Shown here in pieces: positions 18,625-28,112 of a stretch of 64,000 nucleotides of DNA. The stretch lies in assembly GCA_963933055.1 (NCBI GenBank), contig CAWVSY010000001.1:75104-139103 (forward strand). The letters are read 5' to 3'. The stretch comes from Oleispira sp963933055 (GTDB lineage: Bacteria > Pseudomonadota > Gammaproteobacteria > Pseudomonadales > Oceanobacteraceae). Each line of letters begins with the position of its first letter. Within the stretch, counting starts at the first letter, position 1. Below the pieces are notes generated by a model. It had not been told where the DNA came from, made no database searches, and was given only the letters and a program-made list of their open reading frames with translations. The position numbers and the translations under genes are program-made.

Positions 18625-20675
18625 TTAAAAACGATATTCCATGCTCGCTCTTAGCATTCTTGGCTCTGTCGGATGCAAGTGAACATCTTCAACATCGCTA
18701 CTCTCTCCAGGCATACGAGAGTCATAAAGATAAGTAATATCGTTGCCCTCTTCGTTGGTTACATTAATAATTTCGAAAGAACCCGACAAGCTTGTCGTGA
18801 AATCATAACCCAACTGAGCATTGAGCATGGTGACCGCATCAGCACGCTCACTATTATCTTCATTCAAGGCAAAGTCACCAAAATGACGTAAACGTAAACC
18901 CGCATCCCACTGGCCAAGATCATGCACCGTAATACCCAAGCTGAAGACGCGCTCAATCGCGCCTGGAATGTGCTGTTCAGAGCGGCCTTTAGGTTTTAAA
19001 CGTGCTTGGCTGAATGCCACATCCGTATCCATAATTAACCAAGGCTGTGGCTGCCAAAAGAGGCTACCTTCAATGCCTTTTCGCTCTGATTTATCCGATG
19101 CTTCTGTCTCGCCATTATCCCCTACAAAAACCAATTCAGACTCAAGCGTTAACCACCAAACAGAGGCCGCTAACTGCAATGTATCGGTTAACTGAGATTG
19201 AATGCCTAAATCTGCACCTTCACTACGGGCAAAGACATCCGCTTTATCAGCAGAAGAAACTCTACTGCCTTCACTGAAACCGCGTGCATCATTACTGTGG
19301 TAGCCTTGGCCATAGTTTGCAAATAAATGCGTCGTATCACTGGTGCTATAAACCGCGCTGAATTTTGGGCTTACCATGCTATCACTTGCATCACTCTTCT
19401 CGCCGGTTAAACGATTTTCAACCTTCCCTTGCAAATAATCAAAACGCGCACCAATTTGTGTTTTAAAATTCTTAGTCCAGTGATGGTTATTTTGTAAAAA
19501 TAAACCTAATCCCGTTTCTTCAACTTTATGGCGAATCAGTACCTCGCGCGTCTTACGCTTTTGTGTCGCGGATAAACTCACATCGCCAATATGATCATGA
19601 CGAATATCTAAGCCGAGCTGCCATTCGCCATTATTGGTAGGCAATACATCAAATAATAAAGAGCCACCAATGATTTTTCGCTCATCGTATTGGCGCATTT
19701 GATCACCATTAACAGGATCTGTTGTATAGGTATAATTTGAGAATAAATCCAAACCGTAGTCGATAACATACAGATTGCTTTGCAGAGATTTGCCCGCAAG
19801 ATCATGCCAGCCTTCATAGTTTATGCTGTAACGATGGGATTCACCGCCGGTAGTATCGTCTAAAGAGTCATAGCGATCGCCACCATTATCGATATAACGC
19901 TGAGGGATTTGATCGGTTGAAGTCCAAGTATTATCAAAGCCCATAAAGCTGATATTACCGCCGTTAACCGCATTACCAAAAGTATACTTAGCCATCGCAG
20001 AGTACTTCTCTTGGTCTTGAGCAACATCCCACGGGCCGTCATAGCGAATTGTATCAAACGCCGCAATGAAGCGATCTCCAGTGCTGAACAAATCACGTGT
20101 ACCACCCGCCAATAATAAGCGCTGATAACCAAATTGGCCTAACCCCACTTTTATGAGGGTATCTTCCATGGTGCTTTTAGTGTGCATGCGTACCACACCG
20201 GCATTCGCAAAATCCCCTTCTTGGCCATAATAAGGCCCTTTACTATAATCGAGAGATTCAATCATCTCTGGAATAATAAAGTTAATATCGGTATAGCCTT
20301 GACCGTGTCCATGAGTCCGATTATTGATTGGCATACCATCAATAAACGTCGCCATATCGGTGCCATGGTCTAAATTAAAGCCTCGTAAAAAATATTGGTT
20401 CGCTTTACCTTCACCACTGTGCTGAGTTACGATCAAACCCGGTACCGTTTCTAGAATTTCTCCTGGACGGCTAATCGGACGTTGTTCTATTTGTTCTGCA
20501 ATAACAGTTCCCATTGACGCAGATACTGCATTTCCTGATTGGGCACCCCCCTGATCGTAACATTGCTCAGTTCTGACATATCAGACGAGGAATTAACCCC
20601 TGCAGCCTGAACATCAGCAAAAAACACCAAATTTGAGGCGAACGAAAGCGCCAAAGCTAAAGAACTTTTTTTCAT
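18625..20675 (-). pseudogene. TonB-dependent receptor of the CobN-like operon, frameshifted at a G6 tract
   Basis: An outer-membrane receptor predicted to import a tetrapyrrole or metal chelate. The 5' piece (start ATG 20675, GGA upstream) encodes a signal peptide ending near VQAA and the LSNVTIRG TonB-box region, then runs out of frame. The next frame continues GAQSGNAVSASMGTVIA, then the plug (RPGEILETVPG, FLRGFNLDHGTD) and a beta-barrel ending in EYRF. The break lies at six G on the coding strand (plus 20546-20551); one more G, or two fewer, would join the frames into about 684 residues. It could be phase-variable, broken, or a sequencing error. It is last in the riboswitch-led operon. Confidence 0.85.
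20546..20551 (-). repeat. Homopolymeric G6 tract at the receptor frameshift
   Basis: Six C on the plus strand (six G on the coding strand) sit exactly where the two halves of the TonB receptor change frame, about 42 codons after the start. Homopolymers at such a position are typical of slipped-strand variation and also of sequencing error. Confidence 0.8.
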
Positions 20676-20713
20676 TTTATTCCACATATTGTATTTAATG
20701 ATTGATTAGAAAA

Positions 20714-21016
20714 TCACTGACTTATCAAAATCAGTTTTCCGGTTTTAGGGTCTTTATACACCTGCCCCATAGACTGATAACCATCGGCGCCTTGCACCGA
20801 ATCTCTTAATGACTCAGGCACTTCAATTAATTCTTTTCCCTGTTGCACGGGCTTTGAATTTTCGACATTAAAATGCTGTTTCAGATCGGCACTTTGCGCA
20901 ACCAATGCCGCGATCAATCCACAAGCAAAAACCAGCATAATATCGACTAAATTTGCGAGCGGCCCTAAAGGCTCATCATCTTGTGCATCAAAAGAACTGC
21001 TGCGCCATTTATCCAT
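20714..21016 (-). CDS. DUF2149 protein, ExbD-like partner (HmuV-like)
   Basis: A 100-residue protein with a short cytoplasmic N-terminus, one membrane span (about 21-42) bearing a conserved Asp (D25 in ANLVDIMLVFA), and a periplasmic tail. The topology and intramembrane Asp resemble ExbD/TolR, which couple the proton gradient to TonB or Tol proteins. DUF2149 proteins pair with MotA/TolQ/ExbB-like proteins in the hmu-type operons of Bacteroidetes (HmuU-HmuV). The ATG overlaps the stop of the ExbB-like gene by eight bases, so translation is coupled. The energising role is inferred. Confidence 0.8.
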   Translation of the reverse strand: MDKWRSSSFDAQDDEPLGPLANLVDIMLVFACGLIAALVAQSADLKQHFNVENSKPVQQGKELIEVPESLRDSVQGADGYQSMGQVYKDPKTGKLILISQ

Positions 21017-21467
21017 GCGTTTCGGCCTCGTTTATTGCAAACGTTTCCATGGCGGCGTCATACCAACGTCGACGCATGCGTCCTAAAACAAACCCCATAA
21101 TACCCGCCAACAAACCAATCACCGTCGTATCAAAGGCAACCGTCATCGCCGTGGTTAAAATGGTGAGCTCACCCTCACCTAATGCCGCTAGACCTGGGCC
21201 TAATGGAATAAGGGTGCCCATCAAGCCGAGCATGGGGGCAATGCGGGTAATAAAATCAGCACGTTCAATACGACGTTTACCCGCCTGACGCAATCCAACA
21301 AGTCCGGCACTATCGGCCAAACGCTGAATGCCGCCAAAACGTTCACCGATCGCTAAGCCTGTTTCATAAACCGCCAAGGCGATAAAAAATAATAATCCCC
21401 AGACTACTGGGTCTAATAAAAACCCCGTTATCTGGTGCATTAAATTTAACGATATTGAAGAAAACAT
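21009..21467 (-). CDS. MotA/TolQ/ExbB-type proton channel protein (HmuU-like)
   Basis: A 152-residue inner-membrane protein with three hydrophobic segments (about 14-35, 76-96, 106-128). The conserved APMLGLMGTLIPLG and DTTVIGLLAG motifs are those of the MotA/TolQ/ExbB channel family. With the following DUF2149 protein it would form a proton-driven motor that energises the co-encoded TonB receptor. This pairing is characteristic of HmuU/HmuV-type systems rather than standard exbB-exbD-tonB. It starts 51 bases after the CobN-like stop. Function inferred from family and context. Confidence 0.85.
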   Translation of the reverse strand: MFSSISLNLMHQITGFLLDPVVWGLLFFIALAVYETGLAIGERFGGIQRLADSAGLVGLRQAGKRRIERADFITRIAPMLGLMGTLIPLGPGLAALGEGELTILTTAMTVAFDTTVIGLLAGIMGFVLGRMRRRWYDAAMETFAINEAETHG

Positions 21468-21518
21468 AATAACTACCTTTTACTCGTTAAAGAGCGAATT
21501 TTTAAGGGTTAATCAACG

Positions 21519-24500
21519 CTATAAGCGGCGAGCGCGTATAAAACCGACCAACATTAATAACAGAGCGAATAACAGAACTGCGTATAAATAATCATCAACT
21601 TCCCCTTTATTCACTGCCTGATCTACACGCTCTTGCGCTTCTTTTTCCTGTGCTTCTTTTTCTTGCTGACGGTCAGTTTGCAGATCGATTTCTTGAATGC
21701 GCACAGGGCTTTTTTCAGCATTAGCCTCGTCATTCTCTTGCTGATAATTCATACGACTTGCGGCAAGAGTTTGTTCCAATTTTTGTGCCTGCTCAGGCTT
21801 CAACAACGGCTTCACAAAATCATAAACAGGATGGTTTGCATGAGTATGGCCACTGCCTGGAATGCCTTTCTCAATAATATTTTTAGCAAAAGCCTCGGCC
21901 AGTTGCTGCTTGGTCGCATCATCGGTTTGCCAAAACTCTTTATCAATCGCCACCAGCATGACCGCTAGAATATTCGTTTGCACATGCACGTTATGACTTT
22001 CTTTTAAGAACTCATCCAAGCCCATGTCCAATGAATCATCAACGTAGACCGACTTTACCTCTTCCCAAACCCAAGACTGAATAATCTCTGGACTCGTCAC
22101 CTGCCAACCCCACAGATATTCAACAAACTCACTGCCCATCGTACGAGCACCGGCGTAACCTTCTTTCATCAACGGTTCAATCCATTGGCGGTTTAAAAAA
22201 CGGCCTCGTAGCTCGCCTAATAACGCGACCTGCAAAGGGTCCATTTTCAAATTCTGATTATTCGCATGAGAAATCACAAAGCTATCGGGCTGCTCACCCG
22301 TCACCGTTTCAATGGCTAAATTTAGCCCCCCAAGATAATCAAAGGCATCGTTATTATCGATTAACCCATAAAGATTACTGGCACGGCCTAAATAGGTATT
22401 ACCGACACTATTAAGTTGTGCTTTAAACAGATCCTGTGCGCCTGCGCCACTATTTAATCCTTCGGACTCAACACCATAAGCGTGACCCATGCGTTTAATG
22501 AAAGCTTGTCCTAACTGCTTACGATCATCCCAAGCACCGGAGCGTTCGGCTAAGCGATTAACCCCTGCGCCATAGGCCCCCGGGGCGGTACCAAATACTC
22601 GTAAACTGGCTCTGCGCGCCAATATGTTCTGGTCAACATCCGGGTGAGCAATTAATAAGGCTTTCGCTTCATGCACCCAATTACGGGCAATTAAATTTTG
22701 CTCAAGACTCTCAGCATCCCATGCTTTTTGCTCTTCCACGATGTCTTCTGATGCTAGATCAATAGCATCTATCATGTCTGTAACCGGTTTTAGCGCTTGC
22801 AGCAACATTAACGTTAATGCCGGATACTGTTTATTAATGGTTTGTTTTGAAGCCGCCAACGCGAGTAAAACAGATTTGTCCAATAATTCTAATTGCGAGC
22901 CATACAGATCACGAAACAATCCAGAGCTGGTGAATAACACATCACGGCGATGTTGGCGGTTCTCATCAAGGGGTAATAATTCAAGGCCCTTGATGATTCC
23001 TCGACTATTCCATGCTGGCTTTACCCCAAGCATATCCAAACCGAATGCAATCATGGCACCTTCATCACGTACGGCATCAGAAGCCCATAAAATGATCGCT
23101 TCTTTTTCGGCGACTTCGTTTGTCCTAAATACAACCTTATTTTCTTCGCGCGCTTTTTGCGCTAATTGCTGGCCAATTTCCACCCCTAACTGAGTTGGTA
23201 ATAAACTGCCATCAAGGGCATAAAAATTACGCCCTGTGGGTAAAGCTTCTGGGGTACGAATAGGATCATTACCTTTACCCGGTGCAACAAAACCGCCGTT
23301 TAACGCATTGATTAACGCCTTCATTTCCGCCTTAGGGGATGCTATTAATGCACTGCGAATAAAAGATTGATCTTTGTTTAGTAGATTGTCGCCCTCCGCC
23401 ATCGAAGTCATCATAGTATCAATCGATTCAGTCACCCAGTCACGGCCAAAAACGTGCAGACCAAGCGGCATAAACTCTTCTTGCAAGTGGGTTAAATAAT
23501 GCCCGACTTCATGCAATAAGAAATCATCATCAACATCACTAAAACCAACACCGCGCACAACCAGCTCTTCATCCATACTGGCGATCAGTTCATCCCGTAA
23601 ATTCAAAACATCAATTTTATGGCGCAGAGCTTTAATGGCTTTTTTCTGAGTGCTTTCATCGCTGGCCGCTTCTGCACTTTCAATTAACTGGCGAAGTTGC
23701 AATAGACCATCATACAATTCAGTAATCGCTAACGGCGGGGTTAAGTGATCAACCATAATCGCGACACCACGGCGCTTCGCTTGAATACCTTCACCGACAC
23801 CATCAACGATGTATGGATAAATACTTGGTATGTCTTGCACAACAATCGACGGATAATCGATAGCCGTTAAACCCACTCCCCGTTTAGGTAAAAATTCATA
23901 CGTTGAATGACGACCCACATGAATAAGGGCATCGGCTGCAAAGTCTTTCGCCAAATATTTATAAAAAGCCAAATATTGATGCGGTGGAGGAAATGACATA
24001 TTGGCGTGTAATAATTCTTCATTCAGCTCCCAGCCACGCGGAGGCTGTGGTCCTAAAAACACATTGCCTAATTGGATGCCCGGAATCAGCAACTTATTAT
24101 TCCAGACCATGGTTTTACCTGGCGCTTCACCCCAACCACGAACACCTTCAATGTTCATGTCTAAAATAGCGTGTTGAATCTTGCTCGCTTGCTGCCAGTT
24201 TGCCGTATTCTTTTGGCTCGATTTATGGCTATTAATGTCGGCTTTTTGCGCCTCGATTAATACCACATATTCTTCTTCTAACTGCTCTAATAAATTCAAT
24301 GCGCGTTCACGGCCTTCATGGCGAATGCCATCTAAAGCATGATGCAAATCGTGCATGGTTGAATCCATCATTTCGTACAGTTCAACTAAAATGCGCTGGC
24401 GTTCAGGCTGAGAAAGCCCTAATAGATATTCATGGCCACTACCAAATAAAAAATGCTCAATACGCTCATGCATAAAGCCAAGCGGGCCTTGCTGCATTTC

Positions 24501-26063
24501 TTTTTGTACGGGCGGCGGTAGTGTCGCAAACCAAGACTGATAGCTTTCTGCACTCATATTATGAATAAGCCCAGACATCTCTTGTAAGGCTTTTGCATCT
24601 TCCGGCAGGTTAACGGCTTTTTGCTGTAATAAGTCCAATAAAGCTTCTGCATTTTCAGGTAATTGATCGGCAGGCCCCAAATCATAACCCTGCTCTTTTA
24701 ATGCACTCAGCATATCCCACAACGACTCAGGAACATTTAAGTTATCTGCACCAATGTTGTGACGGCCAGGAGGATGATTATAAAAAACGATGGCGACTTT
24801 TTTATCTTTATTCGCCTTTGTTTGCAGCGCAAACCATTTATTGATGCGACGGGTTAAACGCGTCACTTCAACCGCAACAGGTTCCGTCTTAGAGACTTGC
24901 GCTCCCGTTAATGCGTCAATGCCGGTTGCCGCCGCTAACGCCAATACGTGCGCTTGACCAATACCTTGCAGCTCAGGCATGGCAATTCGATAATGCACAC
25001 TGTCCGCAGGCAAACCTTGGCTCGATAAATCGTATAATGCACGATTCAGTTCGGTGATACGAATGCCTTTAAAAACAGGAACATTAAGCTCAGAAAAAAG
25101 ATCACTTACCTGCTTACGACCATCACCGCCGCCCACTACAAAATCTTGCAATGACAGAATTGCGAATGGCTGCTTACTGTTTTGAGTAATCGCTTTCACC
25201 GCATGAACTGCCCCAATACTGGCATCGCCCCAAGCTGATAACACAGAAATACAATGAATAGCGGGATCGAGTATTGCGCATAATTCTTGATGCAGCTGCC
25301 AGTCACCCGGGCGGTCACCGGTATCATGATCAAGAATAAAGACATTCGCGGCTTTCTGTTCTTTTACCCGTTCAATAAGTTCTTGCTGAGTTGTTTTTAT
25401 CTTACTATCAAGATAAAAACGCAGTGTTTCTGCGGGTTTTATTCCTGGCCAGTCATTATCTTTTGAATGCTTATCGCCAGTCGAGGTTAACAAGGTAAAT
25501 AAATTTACACGGTTATCATCGCTGCGGTTTTGCCAATAGGCTTTTGCTTGCAGCCAATATTTAAACTGCGGCCATTGCTGCTGTTGATCTTTTAACTGTT
25601 TAGCATAGCTGCCTTGCTCAGCATTGGTTAAGCGCTTAAATAATGATTTTTTTTGTTGGTTGGATAAGATGTCAAATAAATCTGTTTGATATTGATTTAA
25701 CGGATCACTATTTAGGCTTAATAAACGGCGATCGCCATTGATCACAATACGTGTCTGAGCGCGGGGGTAATTAAGGTTTAATAATCTCTCGACAGGCTCG
25801 GCAAATATCGCAGCCATTAATAATGCATCCGCACTATTTATTAAATTGGATAAAGCCTGGTCCGTCATTAAATTAATTTGACTGACCGAGCGGATTTGAA
25901 TGTTATGTTGCGGGTGTAAATCTAAGAATTTATGAGCAGAAGCAACCAAACTTCCACTAGAACGATCAGAAACAAAGGCGACAATAGTATTGCTTTGTGC
26001 AGAGTAACTAGAAACTGAAAAACTCAATGTCAGCAACAGCAATAAAACGGATTTAATAAACAT
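21519..26063 (-). CDS. Exported, membrane-anchored CobN-like chelatase homologue (HmuS-like)
   Basis: At 1514 residues it is longer than cytoplasmic CobN. It has a signal peptide (FIKSVLLLLLTLSFS, cleavage near SYSA) and a C-terminal membrane span (about 1490-1509) followed by RARRL, so the body should face the periplasm. CobN/BchH-family motifs are present: HPPGRHNIGADNL (about 430-442), HVGRHSTYEFLPKRGVGL (715-732) and the EGIQAKRR loop (about 758-765). The usual HxGTHGxxEWLPG is altered here to H-V-G-R-H-S-T-Y-E-F. Exported CobN-like proteins next to ExbB-like, DUF2149 and TonB-receptor genes match HmuS, described as a heme dechelatase. The cobalamin riboswitch suggests a corrinoid or cobalt substrate here. 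No cobS or cobT is nearby. Confidence 0.88.
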   Translation of the reverse strand: MFIKSVLLLLLTLSFSVSSYSAQSNTIVAFVSDRSSGSLVASAHKFLDLHPQHNIQIRSVSQINLMTDQALSNLINSADALLMAAIFAEPVERLLNLNYPRAQTRIVINGDRRLLSLNSDPLNQYQTDLFDILSNQQKKSLFKRLTNAEQGSYAKQLKDQQQQWPQFKYWLQAKAYWQNRSDDNRVNLFTLLTSTGDKHSKDNDWPGIKPAETLRFYLDSKIKTTQQELIERVKEQKAANVFILDHDTGDRPGDWQLHQELCAILDPAIHCISVLSAWGDASIGAVHAVKAITQNSKQPFAILSLQDFVVGGGDGRKQVSDLFSELNVPVFKGIRITELNRALYDLSSQGLPADSVHYRIAMPELQGIGQAHVLALAAATGIDALTGAQVSKTEPVAVEVTRLTRRINKWFALQTKANKDKKVAIVFYNHPPGRHNIGADNLNVPESLWDMLSALKEQGYDLGPADQLPENAEALLDLLQQKAVNLPEDAKALQEMSGLIHNMSAESYQSWFATLPPPVQKEMQQGPLGFMHERIEHFLFGSGHEYLLGLSQPERQRILVELYEMMDSTMHDLHHALDGIRHEGRERALNLLEQLEEEYVVLIEAQKADINSHKSSQKNTANWQQASKIQHAILDMNIEGVRGWGEAPGKTMVWNNKLLIPGIQLGNVFLGPQPPRGWELNEELLHANMSFPPPHQYLAFYKYLAKDFAADALIHVGRHSTYEFLPKRGVGLTAIDYPSIVVQDIPSIYPYIVDGVGEGIQAKRRGVAIMVDHLTPPLAITELYDGLLQLRQLIESAEAASDESTQKKAIKALRHKIDVLNLRDELIASMDEELVVRGVGFSDVDDDFLLHEVGHYLTHLQEEFMPLGLHVFGRDWVTESIDTMMTSMAEGDNLLNKDQSFIRSALIASPKAEMKALINALNGGFVAPGKGNDPIRTPEALPTGRNFYALDGSLLPTQLGVEIGQQLAQKAREENKVVFRTNEVAEKEAIILWASDAVRDEGAMIAFGLDMLGVKPAWNSRGIIKGLELLPLDENRQHRRDVLFTSSGLFRDLYGSQLELLDKSVLLALAASKQTINKQYPALTLMLLQALKPVTDMIDAIDLASEDIVEEQKAWDAESLEQNLIARNWVHEAKALLIAHPDVDQNILARRASLRVFGTAPGAYGAGVNRLAERSGAWDDRKQLGQAFIKRMGHAYGVESEGLNSGAGAQDLFKAQLNSVGNTYLGRASNLYGLIDNNDAFDYLGGLNLAIETVTGEQPDSFVISHANNQNLKMDPLQVALLGELRGRFLNRQWIEPLMKEGYAGARTMGSEFVEYLWGWQVTSPEIIQSWVWEEVKSVYVDDSLDMGLDEFLKESHNVHVQTNILAVMLVAIDKEFWQTDDATKQQLAEAFAKNIIEKGIPGSGHTHANHPVYDFVKPLLKPEQAQKLEQTLAASRMNYQQENDEANAEKSPVRIQEIDLQTDRQQEKEAQEKEAQERVDQAVNKGEVDDYLYAVLLFALLLMLVGFIRARRL

Positions 26064-26176
26064 GGTAATGAAACGTCCTCAAACAATATGCGTGACTAAT
26101 TGAATCGTATTAGTATTAACTATAGTCATTAGCTTAAGCGAGGAAATAGGCGTGCAGAATGAAATATTCCGACAAT

Positions 26177-26195
26177 CACAGGGGTTAAACCCGTG
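26177..26195 (-). other. Small hairpin between riboswitch and CobN-like gene
   Basis: CAC-A-GGG and CCC-GTG pair around a six-base loop in the 200-base leader downstream of the aptamer. There is no T run on the minus strand, so it is not a clear terminator. It may be part of the expression platform or incidental. Confidence 0.3.
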
Positions 26196-26262
26196 TAATA
26201 CTCATAGGAATTTGAATTCAATCTGTCATGCGTTTCAGGGTCACCCCGCCTGAGATATCATG

Positions 26263-26399
26263 TTTTAACAGGCCGGTCTCCGGACTCAAAATCATCTCAT
26301 CAAAGATGAGATATTCATTACCGTTGCGGGGGCAGCACAGGGTTCGCACCTGTTTCCCGATTATCTCTTGACCTTACTAATGATCAGAGCACCTGAAAA
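26263..26399 (-). promoter_or_regulatory. Cobalamin (B12) riboswitch
   Basis: On the minus strand the leader reads AGGTGCTC, then a paired region, CGGGAAACAGGTGCGAACCC and GTGCTGCCCCCGCAACGG, a variable stem-loop (ATCTCATC/GATGAGAT), and GAGTCCGGAGACCGGCCTGTTA. These are the conserved core blocks of the cobalamin aptamer. It ends about 200 bases before the CobN-like ATG. B12 binding would be expected to lower expression of the whole minus-strand operon. No strong intrinsic terminator follows, so control of translation initiation is likely, as is common in proteobacteria. Confidence 0.9.
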
Positions 26400-26405
26400 A
26401 ATGAG

Positions 26406-26433
26406 AGCATACCAGCGTAAAGATTGAATTCAA
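26406..26433 (-). promoter_or_regulatory. Candidate promoter for the riboswitch-led operon
   Basis: On the minus strand TTGAAT (26433-26428) and TATGCT (26411-26406) are separated by 16 bases. A start about seven bases downstream would put the first transcribed base near 26399, just ahead of the first conserved aptamer bases, which supports the assignment. Confidence 0.5.
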
Positions 26434-26512
26434 AGCGATTATTCTGCACACTAAGATGAACGTTTTTCAATACCCCCTTATAAACGCCCCGACAAGTGTG
26501 TAATTTTTTGCT

Positions 26513-27745
26513 ATGACCTACATCGTCCGCTTTGCTACTTCTATTCACCAAATAGGCATCGATGAATGGAATTCGTTATTAAATACCGAAAACCCTTTTT
26601 TGCGTTTTGAATTTCTAGCGGCACTGGAAGATTGCCAGTGCGTAGATTCTCCAAGAGCAACAACGCCATTAAATACTGGCTGGATTCCAAATTACGCAGT
26701 GCTTGAACAGCAAAAAAATAATGAACTGAAAAATACTGTCGCGATCGCCCCTGTTTTTCAAAAACTTCATTCTTATGGCGAATACGTATTTGACTGGGCT
26801 TGGGCCGATGCTTATCAACGACATGGATTCAGGTATTATCCCAAATTAGTATGGGCAATTCCTTTCACACCTTCGACAGGACCACGAATCATTAGCCAAG
26901 CTGATCCGCAGCAAAGTGAGCCGTATTACCAAGCCATTGCGCAAGGGTTAACCAATTTTTGCCAACAAAACGATTTCTCTGGCTGGCATTGTCTGTTTCC
27001 TGAGACCACAGGCAAGCAAGCATTAGATCAAGCCAGCAATACGATGAATCGAACCAGCTGCCAGTTTCATTGGTTTAACGGTGACAATGATGGGATGGGG
27101 TTCACCGACTTCACTCATTACCTTGAAAATTTTACCAGCCGAAAACGTAAAAACATCAAGAAAGAACGGGCTCGATTACTTGAATCAGGCTTCTCTTTCC
27201 ACAGAAAATCAGGTACTGAAATCAGTCATAGTGACATTGAAAATTTCTACCATTGTTATCAGCTCACTTATGCTAAGCGAAATTCCAGAGGCTACCTTAC
27301 CCTAGCTTTTTTTAAACAACTGTTAAAAACCATGCCCGAACAATTACTTTTAGTTCAAGCTCGTTATCACAACAAGAATGAAAGCAGTGATAATGAAAGC
27401 AGAATTGTTGCCAACGCCTTATATTTCAAAGACAGTGATAATTTATATGGACGTTATTGGGGATGCTTAGAAGAGTTTGATAGCCTGCATTTTGAGTGCT
27501 GTTACTATCAAGGTATTGAATATTGTATTAAGAATAACTTAAGCCACTTTGACCCAGGTACTCAAGGCGAACATAAAATAAGCCGCGGTTTTGAACCCAC
27601 TATTTGCCATAGCCAACACTGGATTGCACACCCTGAATTTAGCCATGCTATTAATGAATTTTTAACAGAAGAAAAATTAAACATTCAGCACTATGCAGCT
27701 CAAGCAACTGAACACCTACCTTTTAAAATCAAGACGACAATTTAA
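26513..27745 (+). CDS. FemAB-like GNAT family protein
   Basis: A 410-residue protein of the FemAB-like group (often named peptidoglycan biosynthesis/recognition proteins, DUF482). Visible features are the N-terminal ENPFLRFEFLAALE motif, the KRKNIKKERARL segment, and the C-terminal DPGTQGEHKISRGFEP motif with flanking acetyltransferase-fold strands. The family is predicted to transfer aminoacyl or acyl groups, but no substrate is established. It has no signal peptide. The VanZ-like ATG follows its stop after one base. It is divergent from the B12-regulated operon; no strong ribosome-binding site is seen. Confidence 0.85.
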   Translation: MTYIVRFATSIHQIGIDEWNSLLNTENPFLRFEFLAALEDCQCVDSPRATTPLNTGWIPNYAVLEQQKNNELKNTVAIAPVFQKLHSYGEYVFDWAWADAYQRHGFRYYPKLVWAIPFTPSTGPRIISQADPQQSEPYYQAIAQGLTNFCQQNDFSGWHCLFPETTGKQALDQASNTMNRTSCQFHWFNGDNDGMGFTDFTHYLENFTSRKRKNIKKERARLLESGFSFHRKSGTEISHSDIENFYHCYQLTYAKRNSRGYLTLAFFKQLLKTMPEQLLLVQARYHNKNESSDNESRIVANALYFKDSDNLYGRYWGCLEEFDSLHFECCYYQGIEYCIKNNLSHFDPGTQGEHKISRGFEPTICHSQHWIAHPEFSHAINEFLTEEKLNIQHYAAQATEHLPFKIKTTI

Positions 27746-27746
27746 T

Positions 27747-28112
27747 ATGACTTTCATTAAAAAATGGCTATCCCACCCTGTTGCATTTCGCATAGCTTTT
27801 GTATTGTATGGCTTATTGGTTGTGTGGGCGTCGTTAAAACCAAGTGGAGGCCCACAACCGATTGAACATTTTGATAAGGTTATGCACTTTACTTTTTATG
27901 GGCTATTTACAATTATTGCCGCTGGTTGCACGACACAAAGAAAAACGTTTATTTGGCTCAGTATTTTCATTATTTTATATGGCGCGTTAATGGAAATATT
28001 TCAATCGTTTGTTCCATCACGATTTATGTCAATTGCGGATATCGTTGCGAATACATCGGGAATTGTTATTGTTGCCGTTCTATTTTTAAAAATACGCTTC
28101 CGTCGTTTATAA
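27747..28112 (+). CDS. VanZ-like membrane protein
   Basis: A 121-residue protein with four hydrophobic segments and the VanZ signature. Visible motifs are FDKVMHFTFYGLF in the second helix, YGALMEIFQSFVPSR, and SIADIVANTSG before the last helix. VanZ confers low-level teicoplanin resistance in enterococci, but the many proteobacterial homologues have no known function. The frame is open upstream to 27693, but TAATATG at the FemAB stop gives the natural start and implies translational coupling. Confidence 0.85.
   Translation: MTFIKKWLSHPVAFRIAFVLYGLLVVWASLKPSGGPQPIEHFDKVMHFTFYGLFTIIAAGCTTQRKTFIWLSIFIILYGALMEIFQSFVPSRFMSIADIVANTSGIVIVAVLFLKIRFRRL

Noticed and set aside
20540..20560. Programmed ribosomal frameshifting as the way the TonB receptor is made
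   Set aside because: The coding-strand context (ATC AGG GGG GTG) is not a canonical X-XXY-YYZ slippery heptamer, and no convincing downstream stimulatory stem was seen; slippage mutation or error is simpler.
22741..23193. 150-codon open frame on the plus strand
   Set aside because: Antisense to conserved CobN-like sequence and without protein-like composition.
21519..26063. Canonical cytoplasmic cobaltochelatase CobN
   Set aside because: It has a signal peptide and a C-terminal membrane anchor, cobS/cobT are not nearby, and its neighbours are ExbB-like, DUF2149 and a TonB receptor.
26177..26195. Intrinsic terminator as the riboswitch expression platform
   Set aside because: The hairpin is short, has a bulge, and is not followed by a T run on the minus strand.
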